Origin: Streptomyces buecherae
Lineage (GTDB): Bacteria > Actinomycetota > Actinomycetes > Streptomycetales > Streptomycetaceae
Assembly: GCF_014295035.1 (NCBI RefSeq)
Contig: NZ_CP060404.1
Coordinates: 8,224,501-8,288,500 of the forward strand
Direction: 5' to 3'
Length of the DNA: 64,000 bases
The position numbers and the translations under genes were made by a program. Of the stretch, positions 40,585 to 48,689 are shown piece after piece. Under the pieces are notes generated by a model that did no database searches, was not told where the DNA came from, and saw only the letters and a program-made list of their open reading frames with translations. Within the stretch, counting starts at the first letter, position 1. Each line of letters starts with the position of its first letter.

Positions 40585-41988
40585 TCAGAGGCCGATCTCG
40601 ACGTCCTCCAGGATGCCCAGCGCGTCCGGCACCAGGACGGCGGCGGAGTAGTACGCGCTGACCAGGTAGGACGAGACCGCCTGCTCGTTGATGCCCATGA
40701 AGCGGACGTTCAGGCTCGGCTGGTACTCGTCCGGGATGCCGGTCTGGTGCAGGCCGACGACGCCCTGGTCCGCCTCACCGGTGCGCATGGCGAGGATCGA
40801 ACTCGTGCCCGTCTCGCTGATCGGGATCTTGTTGCAGGGCAGCAGCGGCACCCCGCGCCAGGCCCGCACCGACGAACCCATGAAGTCCACGCCCGTCGGG
40901 TACAGCCCGCGGCTGTTGCACTCGCGGCCGAACGCGGCGATGGTCCGCGGGTGGGCCAGCAGGTACTGCGTCTTCCGCCGACGCGAGAGCAGTTCGTCGA
41001 GGTCGTCGGGGGTGGGCGGGCCGGTGCGGGTGTGGATGCGCTGGCTGAGGTCGGCATTGTGGAGGAGGCCGAAGTCGCGGTTGTTGATCATTTCGTGTTC
41101 TTGGCGTTCGCGGAGCGCTTCGACGGTGAGTCGCAGTTGTTCTTCGATCTGGTTCATGGGTTCGTTGTAGAGGTCGGCGACGCGGGTGTGGACGCGCAGG
41201 ACGGTCTGGGCGACGCTGAGTTCGTACTCGCGCGGCGCCAACTCGTAGTCAACGAAAGTTCCTTCGAGCACCGGTTCGCCCGAGTGGCCCGACGCCACCG
41301 CGATGTTCGCCTCACCCCGCCGGTTGGTCGGCAGCTCGGGACGGGCCGCGAACGCCTCGGTGTGCTCCGTGAGCGCGGCGTGCCGCTCGGCGACGGTCTG
41401 GAACGCCTGCCGGGAGAGCGTGAGCACCGTGCACCGGGTGACGGCCTTGACCGTGTACTCCCACACGGCGTCCTGGTCCACCGGCACCCGGTCGCCGAAG
41501 TAGTCGCCGTCGGCCAGCACGCCGAGCACGGTCTCGTCGCCGTACTTGCCGGTGCCGACCTTGTTGAGCTTGCCGTGCGCGATCAGTACCACCTGGTCCG
41601 CGCTCCGGCCCGCCTCGACCAGCACGCTCCCCGCGTCGTACTCCCGCTGCTCGAAGGCGCCCGCGAGCGCCTCAAGCGCGGCGGAGTCCGCGAACCCGCG
41701 CAGCAGCGGCAGCTCCCCTAGCTCCGGCGGGATCACCCGGACCTCGGCACCGGTGGTGACGAACTCGACCCGGCCGTCCCCGACCGTGTACGTGAGTCGC
41801 CGGTTCACCCGGTACGTGCCGGCCTGGACCTGCACCCAGGGCAGCACCCGCAGCAGCCAACGCGTCGAGATGCCCTGCATCTGCGGGACGGTCTTCGTCG
41901 TGGTGGCCAGGTTGCGAGCGGCTGCGGTGCCCAGGCTGAGCTGCTGCTCGGCGCCTGCCGCCGACCCCGTTTCCGCGGAAGTCGTCAT
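40585..41988 (-). CDS. Family 2B encapsulin shell protein (second copy) with cyclic-nucleotide-binding-like domain
   Basis: A 467-residue HK97-fold shell protein of the family 2B encapsulins. After an N-terminal arm (LATTTKTVPQMQGISTRWLL) there is an inserted cNMP-binding-like domain (about residues 85-215; VLVEAGRSADQVVLIAHGKL and GTGKYGDETVLGVLADGDYF). Shell segments follow: FVDYELAPREYELSVAQTVL, ALRERQEHEMINNRDFGLLH, and the conserved C-terminus SYLVSAYYSAAVLVPDALGI ending LEDVEIGL. I use the ATG at 41988 (MTTSAETG). It is 70 bases downstream of a paralogous shell gene. The two probably co-assemble into one icosahedral compartment. No cargo gene is adjacent. Many databases mislabel this family as Crp/Fnr regulators or major membrane protein I. 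Confidence 0.88.
   Translation of the reverse strand: MTTSAETGSAAGAEQQLSLGTAAARNLATTTKTVPQMQGISTRWLLRVLPWVQVQAGTYRVNRRLTYTVGDGRVEFVTTGAEVRVIPPELGELPLLRGFADSAALEALAGAFEQREYDAGSVLVEAGRSADQVVLIAHGKLNKVGTGKYGDETVLGVLADGDYFGDRVPVDQDAVWEYTVKAVTRCTVLTLSRQAFQTVAERHAALTEHTEAFAARPELPTNRRGEANIAVASGHSGEPVLEGTFVDYELAPREYELSVAQTVLRVHTRVADLYNEPMNQIEEQLRLTVEALRERQEHEMINNRDFGLLHNADLSQRIHTRTGPPTPDDLDELLSRRRKTQYLLAHPRTIAAFGRECNSRGLYPTGVDFMGSSVRAWRGVPLLPCNKIPISETGTSSILAMRTGEADQGVVGLHQTGIPDEYQPSLNVRFMGINEQAVSSYLVSAYYSAAVLVPDALGILEDVEIGL
40988..41250 (-). repeat. Near-identical internal tract, copy 1 (encapsulin paralogues)
   Basis: This 263-base segment matches 42465-42727 at all but three positions that I can count. 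The flanking parts of the two genes are clearly diverged. It also uses more GAA/CAA codons than the surroundings. The pattern suggests gene conversion. Confidence 0.85.
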
Positions 41989-42058
41989 TTCTTGGAACAA
42001 CCTTTCGTAAGGTTTCGTGATGCCGGAAGTGACCGCTGGAGATGTCTGGCGAGGCGGT

Positions 42059-43471
42059 TCAGCGGCCGATTTCCACGTCTTCGAGAATGCCGAGCGCGTC
42101 CGGCACGAGAACGGCGGCGGAGTAGTACGCGCTGACGAGGTAGGACATGATGGCCTGTTCGCTAATTCCCATAAAGCGAACGGAAAGCCCTGGTTGGATT
42201 TCGTCGGGCAACGCGGTGGGCTGGAGACCGACCACGCCCTGCTTTTCTTGACCGGTACGCATCACGAGGATCGAGGTGGTGCCGCTCTCGCTGACGCCGA
42301 TCTTGTTGCACGGCAGCACGGGCACGCCCCGCCAGGCCGGCACGGCGTGGCCGCCGTAGTCGATGCTCTGCGGGTAGATGCCCCGCGCGTTGAACTCCCG
42401 ACCGATGGCCGCGATGGCCCGCGGGTGGGCCAGGATAACGCCCGGGTCCTTCCAGACGGTGGCCAGCAGTTCGTCGAGGTCGTCGGGGGTGGGTGGGCCG
42501 GTGCGGGTGTGGATGCGCTGGCTGAGGTCGGCGTTGTGGAGGAGGCCGAAGTCGCGGTTGTTGATCATTTCGTGTTCTTGGCGTTCGCGGAGCGCTTCGA
42601 CGGTGAGTCGCAGTTGTTCTTCGACCTGGTTCATGGGTTCGTTGTAGAGGTCGGCGACGCGGGTGTGGACGCGCAGGACGGTCTGGGCGACGCTGAGTTC
42701 GTACTCGCGCGGCGCCAACTCGTAGTCCACGAATGTGCCACCGAGCACCGGCTCGCCCGCGTGACCCGCGGCCACCGCGATCTCGGCCTCACCCTGCGCG
42801 TTGCGCGGCAGCTCGCCCTGGCTCACGAAGCGCTCGACGTGCGCGCGCAGTTCGGCGTCCTCGCCGACCAGGCCCTGGAACGAGGCCCGGCTCAGGGTGA
42901 GCACCGTGCCGCTGGTCAGCGCCTTGAGCGCGAACGGCCACGTCCGCTCGGGCCCCACCAACCCGTCGTCGCCCACGTGGTCGCCGTCGGCCAGCACGCC
43001 GAGCACGGTCTCGTCGCCGTACTTGCCGGTGCCGACCTTGTTGAGCTTGCCGTGCGCGATCAGCACCACCTGGTCCGCGCTCTGGCCCGCCTCGACCAGC
43101 ACCTCGCCCGGGGTGAAATCGCGCTGCGTGAAGCGGTCGGCCAGCGCGGTGAGCACGGCATCGGCGCCGAGGTCGCGCAGGAGCGGCAACTCCCGCAGCT
43201 CCGGCGGGATGACCCGCACCTCGGAACCCGTGCTGGAGAACGTGACCCGGCCGTCGCCCACCGTGTAGCTCAACCTGCGGTTGACGCGGTACGCGCCGCT
43301 GGACACGGGGATCCACGGCAGCACGCGCAGCAACCACCGCGAGGTGATTCCCTGCATCTGCGGAACCGTTTTGGTCGTCGTGGCGAGATTCCGCGCGGCT
43401 CGCGTGCTCAGGCTCAGTTGCGACTGCTGGCCCGCCGCGCCGGCCGAACTCGATTCCACTGACGTCGTCAT
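42059..43471 (-). CDS. Family 2B encapsulin shell protein (first copy) with cyclic-nucleotide-binding-like domain
   Basis: A 470-residue paralogue of the downstream shell gene with the same layout: N-terminal LATTTKTVPQMQGITSRWLL, a cNMP-binding-like insert (VLVEAGQSADQVVLIAHGKL, GDETVLGVLADGDHVGDDG), the shell core and the C-terminal YLVSAYYSAAVLVPDALGIL. The ATG at 43471 (MTTSVESS) has AGGTGA seven bases upstream. It is the first gene of the pair. In characterised two-component family 2B systems a terpene cyclase or polyprenyl transferase is encoded next door and packed inside. Here neighbours are a glycosidase and a peptide importer, so cargo must be elsewhere or absent. Ligand binding by the cNMP-like domain is not established. 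Confidence 0.88.
   Translation of the reverse strand: MTTSVESSSAGAAGQQSQLSLSTRAARNLATTTKTVPQMQGITSRWLLRVLPWIPVSSGAYRVNRRLSYTVGDGRVTFSSTGSEVRVIPPELRELPLLRDLGADAVLTALADRFTQRDFTPGEVLVEAGQSADQVVLIAHGKLNKVGTGKYGDETVLGVLADGDHVGDDGLVGPERTWPFALKALTSGTVLTLSRASFQGLVGEDAELRAHVERFVSQGELPRNAQGEAEIAVAAGHAGEPVLGGTFVDYELAPREYELSVAQTVLRVHTRVADLYNEPMNQVEEQLRLTVEALRERQEHEMINNRDFGLLHNADLSQRIHTRTGPPTPDDLDELLATVWKDPGVILAHPRAIAAIGREFNARGIYPQSIDYGGHAVPAWRGVPVLPCNKIGVSESGTTSILVMRTGQEKQGVVGLQPTALPDEIQPGLSVRFMGISEQAIMSYLVSAYYSAAVLVPDALGILEDVEIGR
42465..42727 (-). repeat. Near-identical internal tract, copy 2 (encapsulin paralogues)
   Basis: Partner of the tract at 40988-41250, offset by 1477 bases. It encodes the same shell segment (ALRERQEHEMINNRDFGLLH and flanks), with one visible amino acid change (Ile to Val after MNQ). 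Confidence 0.85.
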
Positions 43472-43589
43472 TAAATGGTCACCTAACCCCGAAACGGACA
43501 TGCGGAGGGGGTACCCCCGAAGCAGTCCCGAAGCTATCAGCGGATTTAAGCGGTTGCATTCACTCGAAAGAGTGGCATAAATCTATGAG
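43472..43589. promoter_or_regulatory. AT-rich promoter region of the encapsulin pair
   Basis: This short region is clearly lower in GC than the rest of the window. It contains a perfect palindrome GGGGGTACCCCC (43507-43518) and a small hairpin CACTC / GAGTG with a GAAA loop (43561-43574). It should contain the encapsulin promoter and the end of the glycosidase transcript. Specific promoter boxes cannot be assigned confidently. Confidence 0.5.
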
Positions 43590-44834
43590 TTAAATCGCGG
43601 TAAATACTCCAATCCCATTGGGGATGGCTCGCTCAACGCCCCCTGACGGGTTGTTACGCACCGCCGGACCTGGCGTTCCCGGTTCACGCGTCACCATCGT
43701 GGCCGAGCCTCCGCCGTCCAGATTCACCGCGTCGTCGGCGCCCAGGGCGAGCATCAGTTCGGCCAACTCGGCGATGGTCAACCCCGCGCGGTATTCGGGC
43801 CGGCCGTCCAGCGACAGCAGATACACGCGGTGCCCGCCCGCGCCGATGCCGGCCGCCGAGCGCACGGCGGGCGTGGCGTCGTCCAGGCCCGCCAACGGCT
43901 GCTGGCCGCGCGCGATCGGATAGCCGCCCACCGCGAACGCCAACGGGCCCGGTCGGCTGGCGGTCAGCGCGTGCCGCACCGACACCCGGTCACCCACCCT
44001 GAGCCCGCGCAACGACGCCGCGCCCGCCTCGCGCCCCACCAGCACCACCGAGTCCGCGGCCACCGGCCCGCCGCCCGGGGTCTCCGCCACCTGGCTCACC
44101 CGGCCCTTGCGTACCGTCACCTCGTACGTCTCGGCGCTGCACGGTGCTCCCCGGTCGGTGTCGGTGCCACACGTCGCCCGCACCCGGGAGGTTTGACCCC
44201 ACGCCGCGGTGAAGGCCCCGATGCCGTTCTCCGCCAGCGCGTACTGGTTCAGGCCACGCAACGCCAACGAGCCGTGCGGCGTACGGACCGTGCCGCGCAG
44301 GCTCAGCCGGTCGAGCCGCGCGGTGCGGTTCCTGCCGACCGCGATGACGTCCTCGGTGCCCGTGCCGGGCGGCAGCTTGGGCCCGAACCGCTGGCCCAGC
44401 GGCACGGCGCCCTTGAGCCGGTGTCCCGCGGCGATGGCCGGCCCCACCGGCGCGCCGGTCGCCTCGACGCCCGGGTGCTGGCTCTCGTTGATGTTGAAGA
44501 AGTCGCCGTTGACCGCGGCCACGGCGCCCCGCCGGCCGGCCAGTTGTGACAGCGGCGCCCGCGCCCCCACCGCGCCCGGGTGGACGAGGTCGAGCGAGAG
44601 CCCCGGGGTCCGCAGGTCGATCGAGAGCAGGTGCCCGTAGGCCGTGCCGTGCGAGGAGTCGACCGAGAACTCCCGGTACTCCACCCCGGGCGCGATCGTC
44701 GCGCGCTGGGTGAAGCGCGGCCCGGCATCGGCCGCGTCCGCCACCGGCGCACTGACCAACCCCCCACCCAACAGGGCCAACCAGGCGACCACCACGCCCA
44801 GTGCCGCGCGCCCACCACTCAACCGTGTCCTCAT
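43590..44834 (-). CDS. Exported phosphodiester glycosidase (NAGPA/DUF2233) family protein
   Basis: A 414-residue exported protein. A signal peptide (about 1-36, ALGVVVAWLALLGGGLVSAP) leads to the NAGPA domain with GRRGAVAAVNGDFFNINESQ and the C-terminal signature LGADDAVNLDGGGSATMVTR. In this family these motifs bind metal and hydrolyse GlcNAc-1-phosphodiesters or related polymers of the envelope. I start at ATG 44834 because it gives the best signal peptide. The gene uses a TAA stop, unusual at this GC content. It lies 118 bases upstream of the encapsulin pair on the same strand. Confidence 0.87.
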   Translation of the reverse strand: MRTRLSGGRAALGVVVAWLALLGGGLVSAPVADAADAGPRFTQRATIAPGVEYREFSVDSSHGTAYGHLLSIDLRTPGLSLDLVHPGAVGARAPLSQLAGRRGAVAAVNGDFFNINESQHPGVEATGAPVGPAIAAGHRLKGAVPLGQRFGPKLPPGTGTEDVIAVGRNRTARLDRLSLRGTVRTPHGSLALRGLNQYALAENGIGAFTAAWGQTSRVRATCGTDTDRGAPCSAETYEVTVRKGRVSQVAETPGGGPVAADSVVLVGREAGAASLRGLRVGDRVSVRHALTASRPGPLAFAVGGYPIARGQQPLAGLDDATPAVRSAAGIGAGGHRVYLLSLDGRPEYRAGLTIAELAELMLALGADDAVNLDGGGSATMVTREPGTPGPAVRNNPSGGVERAIPNGIGVFTAI

Positions 44835-45043
44835 GCTCGCCCCATTCCCTGCCTCGGCCACCCATCGCTACCGAAGGCATCCCCACATGGCGCGGCGGAG
44901 GCCCAGAACGGCAGGGAAATGGCTGACGACCACCTGCGGAACTCTCCGCGCGTCACTGTCGGACGACCCCGGCGCGACCGATACTCACTGGCGTCCGTCG
45001 TGCACCCCCGGCCCCGCGCCGGGGCGAGAGCCAGGAGGCCGCC

Positions 45044-45904
45044 ATGCCCCACAGCACCCGACGAGCGTTCGTCGTCACCCTCGGAGCCACCGCGCTCGCG
45101 GGCGGCATCGCCGCGCCCGCGTACGCCGAGACACGGGGCGGCCACCACGGCGGCAAGCCGCCGCTGCGCCAGGCGCACGCGCACAACGACTACGAGCACC
45201 CCCGCCCCCTGCACGACGCGCTGGCGCACGGCTTCACCAGCGTCGAGGCCGACATCTGGCTGGTGGACGGTCAGCTCCTGGTCGCGCACGAGGAGGCGGA
45301 GCTTGACCCGACGCGCACCCTGGAGCGGCTCTACCTGGACCCGCTGCTGCGCCGGGTGCGGGCGGGCGGCGGACGCGTCTACCCGGGCCACCGCCAGTCG
45401 TTGCAACTGCTCATCGACATCAAGAACCAGGGCGACGCGACCTACCGGGTGCTCTCCAGGCGGCTGCGCCGCTACCGCTCGATGCTGAGCTTCACCGCTG
45501 GCGGGCGGGTCTTCGAGGGCGCCGTCACCCCGGTCATCTCCGGCGACCGGGCCGCCCGGCCGGCGATGGAGGCCGAGCGGGTGCGCCACGCCTTCTACGA
45601 CGGCCGCCTGGACGACCTCGGCACCGGAGTGCCGGCCTCCTTCATCCCGCTGATCAGCAGCAACTGGACGCACAGCTTCACCTGGTCGGGCGTGGGCCCG
45701 ATGCCCAGGGCCGAGCGCGCCAAGCTGCGGCAGATCGTGGACACCGCCCACGCGCGACGCCAGCGGGTGCGCTTCTGGGCGACGCCCGACCAGGCGGGCC
45801 CGGCGCGGGACGCGGTCTGGAGCGAGCTGCTGGCCGCGGGCGTCGACCACCTCAACACGGACGACCTGGCCGGCCTGGAGGCGTTCCTGCGCGCGGCCCG
45901 CTGA
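45044..45904 (+). CDS. Exported PLC-like phosphodiesterase (GDPD/AIM6-like)
   Basis: A 286-residue exported protein with a Tat-type signal (STRRAFVVTLGATALAGGIA, cleavage near AYA-ETR). The catalytic core has LRQAHAHNDYEHPRPLHDAL with the first active-site His, GFTSVEADIWLVDGQLLVAH with acidic metal ligands and second His, and LLIDIKNQGD. This resembles the AIM6-like branch of glycerophosphodiester phosphodiesterases. It probably hydrolyses phosphodiesters in the envelope or outside. The ATG at 45044 has AGGAGG upstream (six bases). A divergent 209-base region separates it from the glycosidase gene. Confidence 0.83.
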   Translation: MPHSTRRAFVVTLGATALAGGIAAPAYAETRGGHHGGKPPLRQAHAHNDYEHPRPLHDALAHGFTSVEADIWLVDGQLLVAHEEAELDPTRTLERLYLDPLLRRVRAGGGRVYPGHRQSLQLLIDIKNQGDATYRVLSRRLRRYRSMLSFTAGGRVFEGAVTPVISGDRAARPAMEAERVRHAFYDGRLDDLGTGVPASFIPLISSNWTHSFTWSGVGPMPRAERAKLRQIVDTAHARRQRVRFWATPDQAGPARDAVWSELLAAGVDHLNTDDLAGLEAFLRAAR

Positions 45905-45965
45905 GCCCGGCTCAGCGCGCGCGGACGGGGGACGACTTCGTCGGCACCGCATCTATGGCGGACGT

Positions 45966-46039
45966 TCCTACGCTCATCGGCCCATCGTAGGAGCGCGGGG
46001 CGCGGCTCGCCGGCCGGCGCCCGCCGGAGCGCGGGCGCC
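45966..46039. terminator. Candidate terminator hairpins after the phosphodiesterase gene
   Basis: Arms TCCTACG / CGTAGGA (45966-45992) and then GGCGCCCG / CGGGCGCC with an 8-base loop (46016-46039) lie downstream of the stop at 45904 and before the GNAT gene. Confidence 0.5.
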
Positions 46040-46112
46040 GTGCCGGGGCCCCGCCGCGGGGGTGGCGAAAATTCGCTGGCCCCACGGCGGGGCCTCGCGC
46101 ATGCTGACCGCC

Positions 46113-46601
46113 ATGCAGATCAACGTTGCCACCGCCGACGACTGGCCGGCCATCTGGCCCTTCCTGCGGGAGATCGTCGCCGCCGGCGAGACCTACACCT
46201 ATCCGCGTGACCTGAGCGAGGAACGGGCGCGCGAGATGTGGATGCTCGCCCCGCCGAGCCGCACCGTGGTGGCCGTCGACGACGAGGGCACGGTGCTCGG
46301 CACGGCGAAGATGAACCCGAACCACATGGGCCCCGCCGCCCACATCGCGAGCGCCAGCTTCATGGTCGACCCGCGGGTTTCCGGGCGCGGCATCGGCCGG
46401 GCTCTTGGCACCTACGTCCTGGACTGGGCCCGCTCCGAGGGCTTCCGCGCCATGCAGTTCAACGCGGTCGTGGAGACCAACACCCGGGCGGTCGCCCTGT
46501 GGAAGTCCCTGGGCTTCACCGTCATCGGCACGCTGCCCGAGGGCTTCCAGCACCCGACCGAGGGGTTCGTCGGGCTGCACATCATGCACCGCGCCCTGTG
46601 A
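46113..46601 (+). CDS. GNAT family N-acetyltransferase
   Basis: A 162-residue acetyltransferase with the GNAT acetyl-CoA loop in VDPRVSGRGIGRALGTYVLD (Q/RxxGxG/A pattern) and the following ARSEGFRAMQFNAVVETNTR, ALWKSLGFTVIGTLPEGFQH. The layout is closest to phosphinothricin acetyltransferase-like or uncharacterised small-molecule acetylases. The start could also be an ATG at 46101, four codons earlier; neither has a strong ribosome site. Confidence 0.88.
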   Translation: MQINVATADDWPAIWPFLREIVAAGETYTYPRDLSEERAREMWMLAPPSRTVVAVDDEGTVLGTAKMNPNHMGPAAHIASASFMVDPRVSGRGIGRALGTYVLDWARSEGFRAMQFNAVVETNTRAVALWKSLGFTVIGTLPEGFQHPTEGFVGLHIMHRAL

Positions 46602-46710
46602 CCACCGATCGGCGCCGGACGGGTCCCGCGCGGCGGGATGGCCCCGGGGCGGCGCGCCCCGGCCGGCCGCCGACGGGCGCGCCGAGGGCCCGGTGGGTAG
46701 GCACCCGCAC

Positions 46711-47085
46711 ATGACGACGTCCCCGCCCATGCGGCTCACGGCCATCAACCTCGACTGCCCCGACCCGCTGGCGCTCGCCGCGTTCTACCAGCGGGCCACC
46801 GGGCTCACCCCGCACCCCGCGTCCAACGCGGACTTCGCCGGGCTCACGCGCGAGGACGGGCTGGTCATCGGATTCCAGCGCGTAGCCGACTACCGGCCCC
46901 CGCGCTGGCCGGACCCCGCCGCGCCGCAGCAGTTCCACCTCGACTTCGCGGTCGACGACCTCGACCGGGCCCGGAGCCGCCTGGTGGAGCTGGGCGCGCG
47001 CGAGCCGGCGCACCAGCCGGGCGGCGAGCGGTGGCGGGTGCTGGTCGACCCGGCCGGCCACCCCTTCTGCCTGGCCAGGAAGTGA
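46711..47085 (+). CDS. VOC (glyoxalase/bleomycin resistance) family protein
   Basis: A 124-residue single-domain VOC protein: LTAINLDCPDPLALAAFYQR for the first beta-alpha unit, then QFHLDFAVDDLDRARSRLVE and RWRVLVDPAGHPFCLARK for the second. VOC proteins bind metals and act as lyases, dioxygenases or drug-binding proteins. The specific role is unknown. The ATG at 46711 has no clear ribosome site, and a position after the GNAT gene (110 bases) suggests possible read-through. Confidence 0.85.
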   Translation: MTTSPPMRLTAINLDCPDPLALAAFYQRATGLTPHPASNADFAGLTREDGLVIGFQRVADYRPPRWPDPAAPQQFHLDFAVDDLDRARSRLVELGAREPAHQPGGERWRVLVDPAGHPFCLARK

Positions 47086-47113
47086 GCCACCGGCGACCAC
47101 CGCCGTCGGCCGG

Positions 47114-48556
47114 TCAGGAGGCGCCGAGCAGCGTGCCGGCGCCGGCCAGCGTCGCCGCGACGCGCTCCAGCGCCGCGTCGTCGCGCGGCACGGCCTCGTA
47201 CGACGGACCGTCGGCCGTCGCCCAGCGCCGGGCCACGGCCACCGGGTCCTCGCCGAGCAGCAGCCCGGCGGCCTGCGCCGCCGCGCCCAGGGCCACCAGG
47301 TCCTGGGCGCGCGGCACGCGCACCGGGCGACCGCTCAGCCGCTGGATGGTGGTGCGCCACGCGGTGCCCCGCGCGCCGCCGCCGATCAACAGCAGCGGCG
47401 CCCGCGGGTCGGCGTCCGGGCCGAGCACCGTCTCCAACGCGGTGAGCAACGCGTACACCGCGCCGTCGTACGCCGCCTGGAGCACCTGGCCCGGGGAGGT
47501 GTCGTGGCGCAGGCCGTGCAGCATGCCGGTGGCCGCGGGCAGGTGCGGGGTGCGCTCCCCGTCGAGGAAGGGCAGCACGGTCACCGTGCCGCCGGGCTCC
47601 ACGGCCTCGCGGTCGCGGCCGAGCAGGGCCGCGAACCGGTCCACGGCCAGGGTGCAGTTGAGCGTGCAGGCCAGCGGCAGCCAGGCGTCGCGCGCGTCGG
47701 CGAAGCCCGCGACCGTGCCGGTGGGGTCGGTGGGTCGCCGGTCGGAGACGGCGTAGACGGTGCCGGAGGTGCCGAGGCTGAGTACGGGCTGCCCGGCGCG
47801 CAACCCGAGGCCGAGCGCCGCCGCCATGTTGTCGCCCGTGCCGGTGGCCACCAGCGCGCCGGCGGGCAGCGGCAGCCCGGGCACCTGGCGCACCGTGCCC
47901 GCCGCCTCGCCGGGCCGCAACACCCTGGGCAGCATCTCCGGGGTCAGCCCCACGTGGTCGAGCACCCGCCGGTCGTACTCCTGGCGTTCGGTGCCCCACC
48001 AGCCGGTGCCCGACGCGTCCCCGCGGTCGGTGACGGCCTGGCCGGTGAGCCGCTCGGTGAGGTAGTCGTGCGGCAGTCGGACCGCCGCCGTCGCCCGGGC
48101 CGCCGCGGGTTCACGCTCGCGCAGCCAGGCCCACTTGGTCACCGTGAAGGCCGGCGGCGGCACGCTGCCCAGCCGCCCCGCCCACGCCCGCGGGCCGCCC
48201 AACTCGCTGATGAGTCGGTCGCGTTGGTCGGCCGAGCGCACGTCGTTCCACAGCAGCGCCGGGCGGATGGGCTCGCCGGCGGCGTCCAGGGTGACCAGGC
48301 CGTGCTGTTGCGCGCCGACGGAGACGGCGGCGGCCTGGCGGGCGTAGCCGCCGCACTGTTCAAGCGCCTCGCACAGCGCCGTCCACCACTGCCGGGGGTC
48401 GCTCTCCCTGGCCGGGCCCGGGCTGACGGTGTGCGCGGCCCGGCCGCGGGCGAGCACCGCGCCCGTCGCGGCGTCGACGGCGAGCACCTTGGTGGACTGG
48501 GTCGAACTGTCCACCCCGATGACGAGCGGTCCCTCGGGTACGGCGGCCACGGTCAT
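47114..48556 (-). CDS. xylB: Xylulokinase (FGGY family carbohydrate kinase)
   Basis: A 480-residue cytosolic sugar kinase. The N-terminal ATPase lobe has LVIGVDSSTQSTKVLAVDAA, a substrate region SVGAQQHGLVTLDAAGEPIR followed by PALLWNDVRS (the QQHGxV and WND motifs of xylulokinases). The second lobe has VATGTGDNMAAALGLGLRAG, SLGTSGTVYAVSD and LLLIGGGARGTAWRTTIQRL. It phosphorylates D-xylulose. There are no other xylose genes next to it. The ATG at 48556 is used. Confidence 0.9.
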   Translation of the reverse strand: MTVAAVPEGPLVIGVDSSTQSTKVLAVDAATGAVLARGRAAHTVSPGPARESDPRQWWTALCEALEQCGGYARQAAAVSVGAQQHGLVTLDAAGEPIRPALLWNDVRSADQRDRLISELGGPRAWAGRLGSVPPPAFTVTKWAWLREREPAAARATAAVRLPHDYLTERLTGQAVTDRGDASGTGWWGTERQEYDRRVLDHVGLTPEMLPRVLRPGEAAGTVRQVPGLPLPAGALVATGTGDNMAAALGLGLRAGQPVLSLGTSGTVYAVSDRRPTDPTGTVAGFADARDAWLPLACTLNCTLAVDRFAALLGRDREAVEPGGTVTVLPFLDGERTPHLPAATGMLHGLRHDTSPGQVLQAAYDGAVYALLTALETVLGPDADPRAPLLLIGGGARGTAWRTTIQRLSGRPVRVPRAQDLVALGAAAQAAGLLLGEDPVAVARRWATADGPSYEAVPRDDAALERVAATLAGAGTLLGAS

Positions 48557-48689
48557 GCGCTCTCCTCCAGCCTGGCGGTGCCTCGGCGTCCGCTACGGAC
48601 GGTCGTGCATGGTATCCGCCGGGAGTGGGCGCGCGGCGGGTCAACGGTCCGGCGTGTGGCGACCGTTGGCCCGTGGCCCGCCGGGCGCG

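Noticed and set aside
40585..43501. Crp/Fnr-type transcription regulators
   Set aside because: The cNMP-binding-like domain is present, but there is no helix-turn-helix. The remaining sequence is the encapsulin HK97-type shell.
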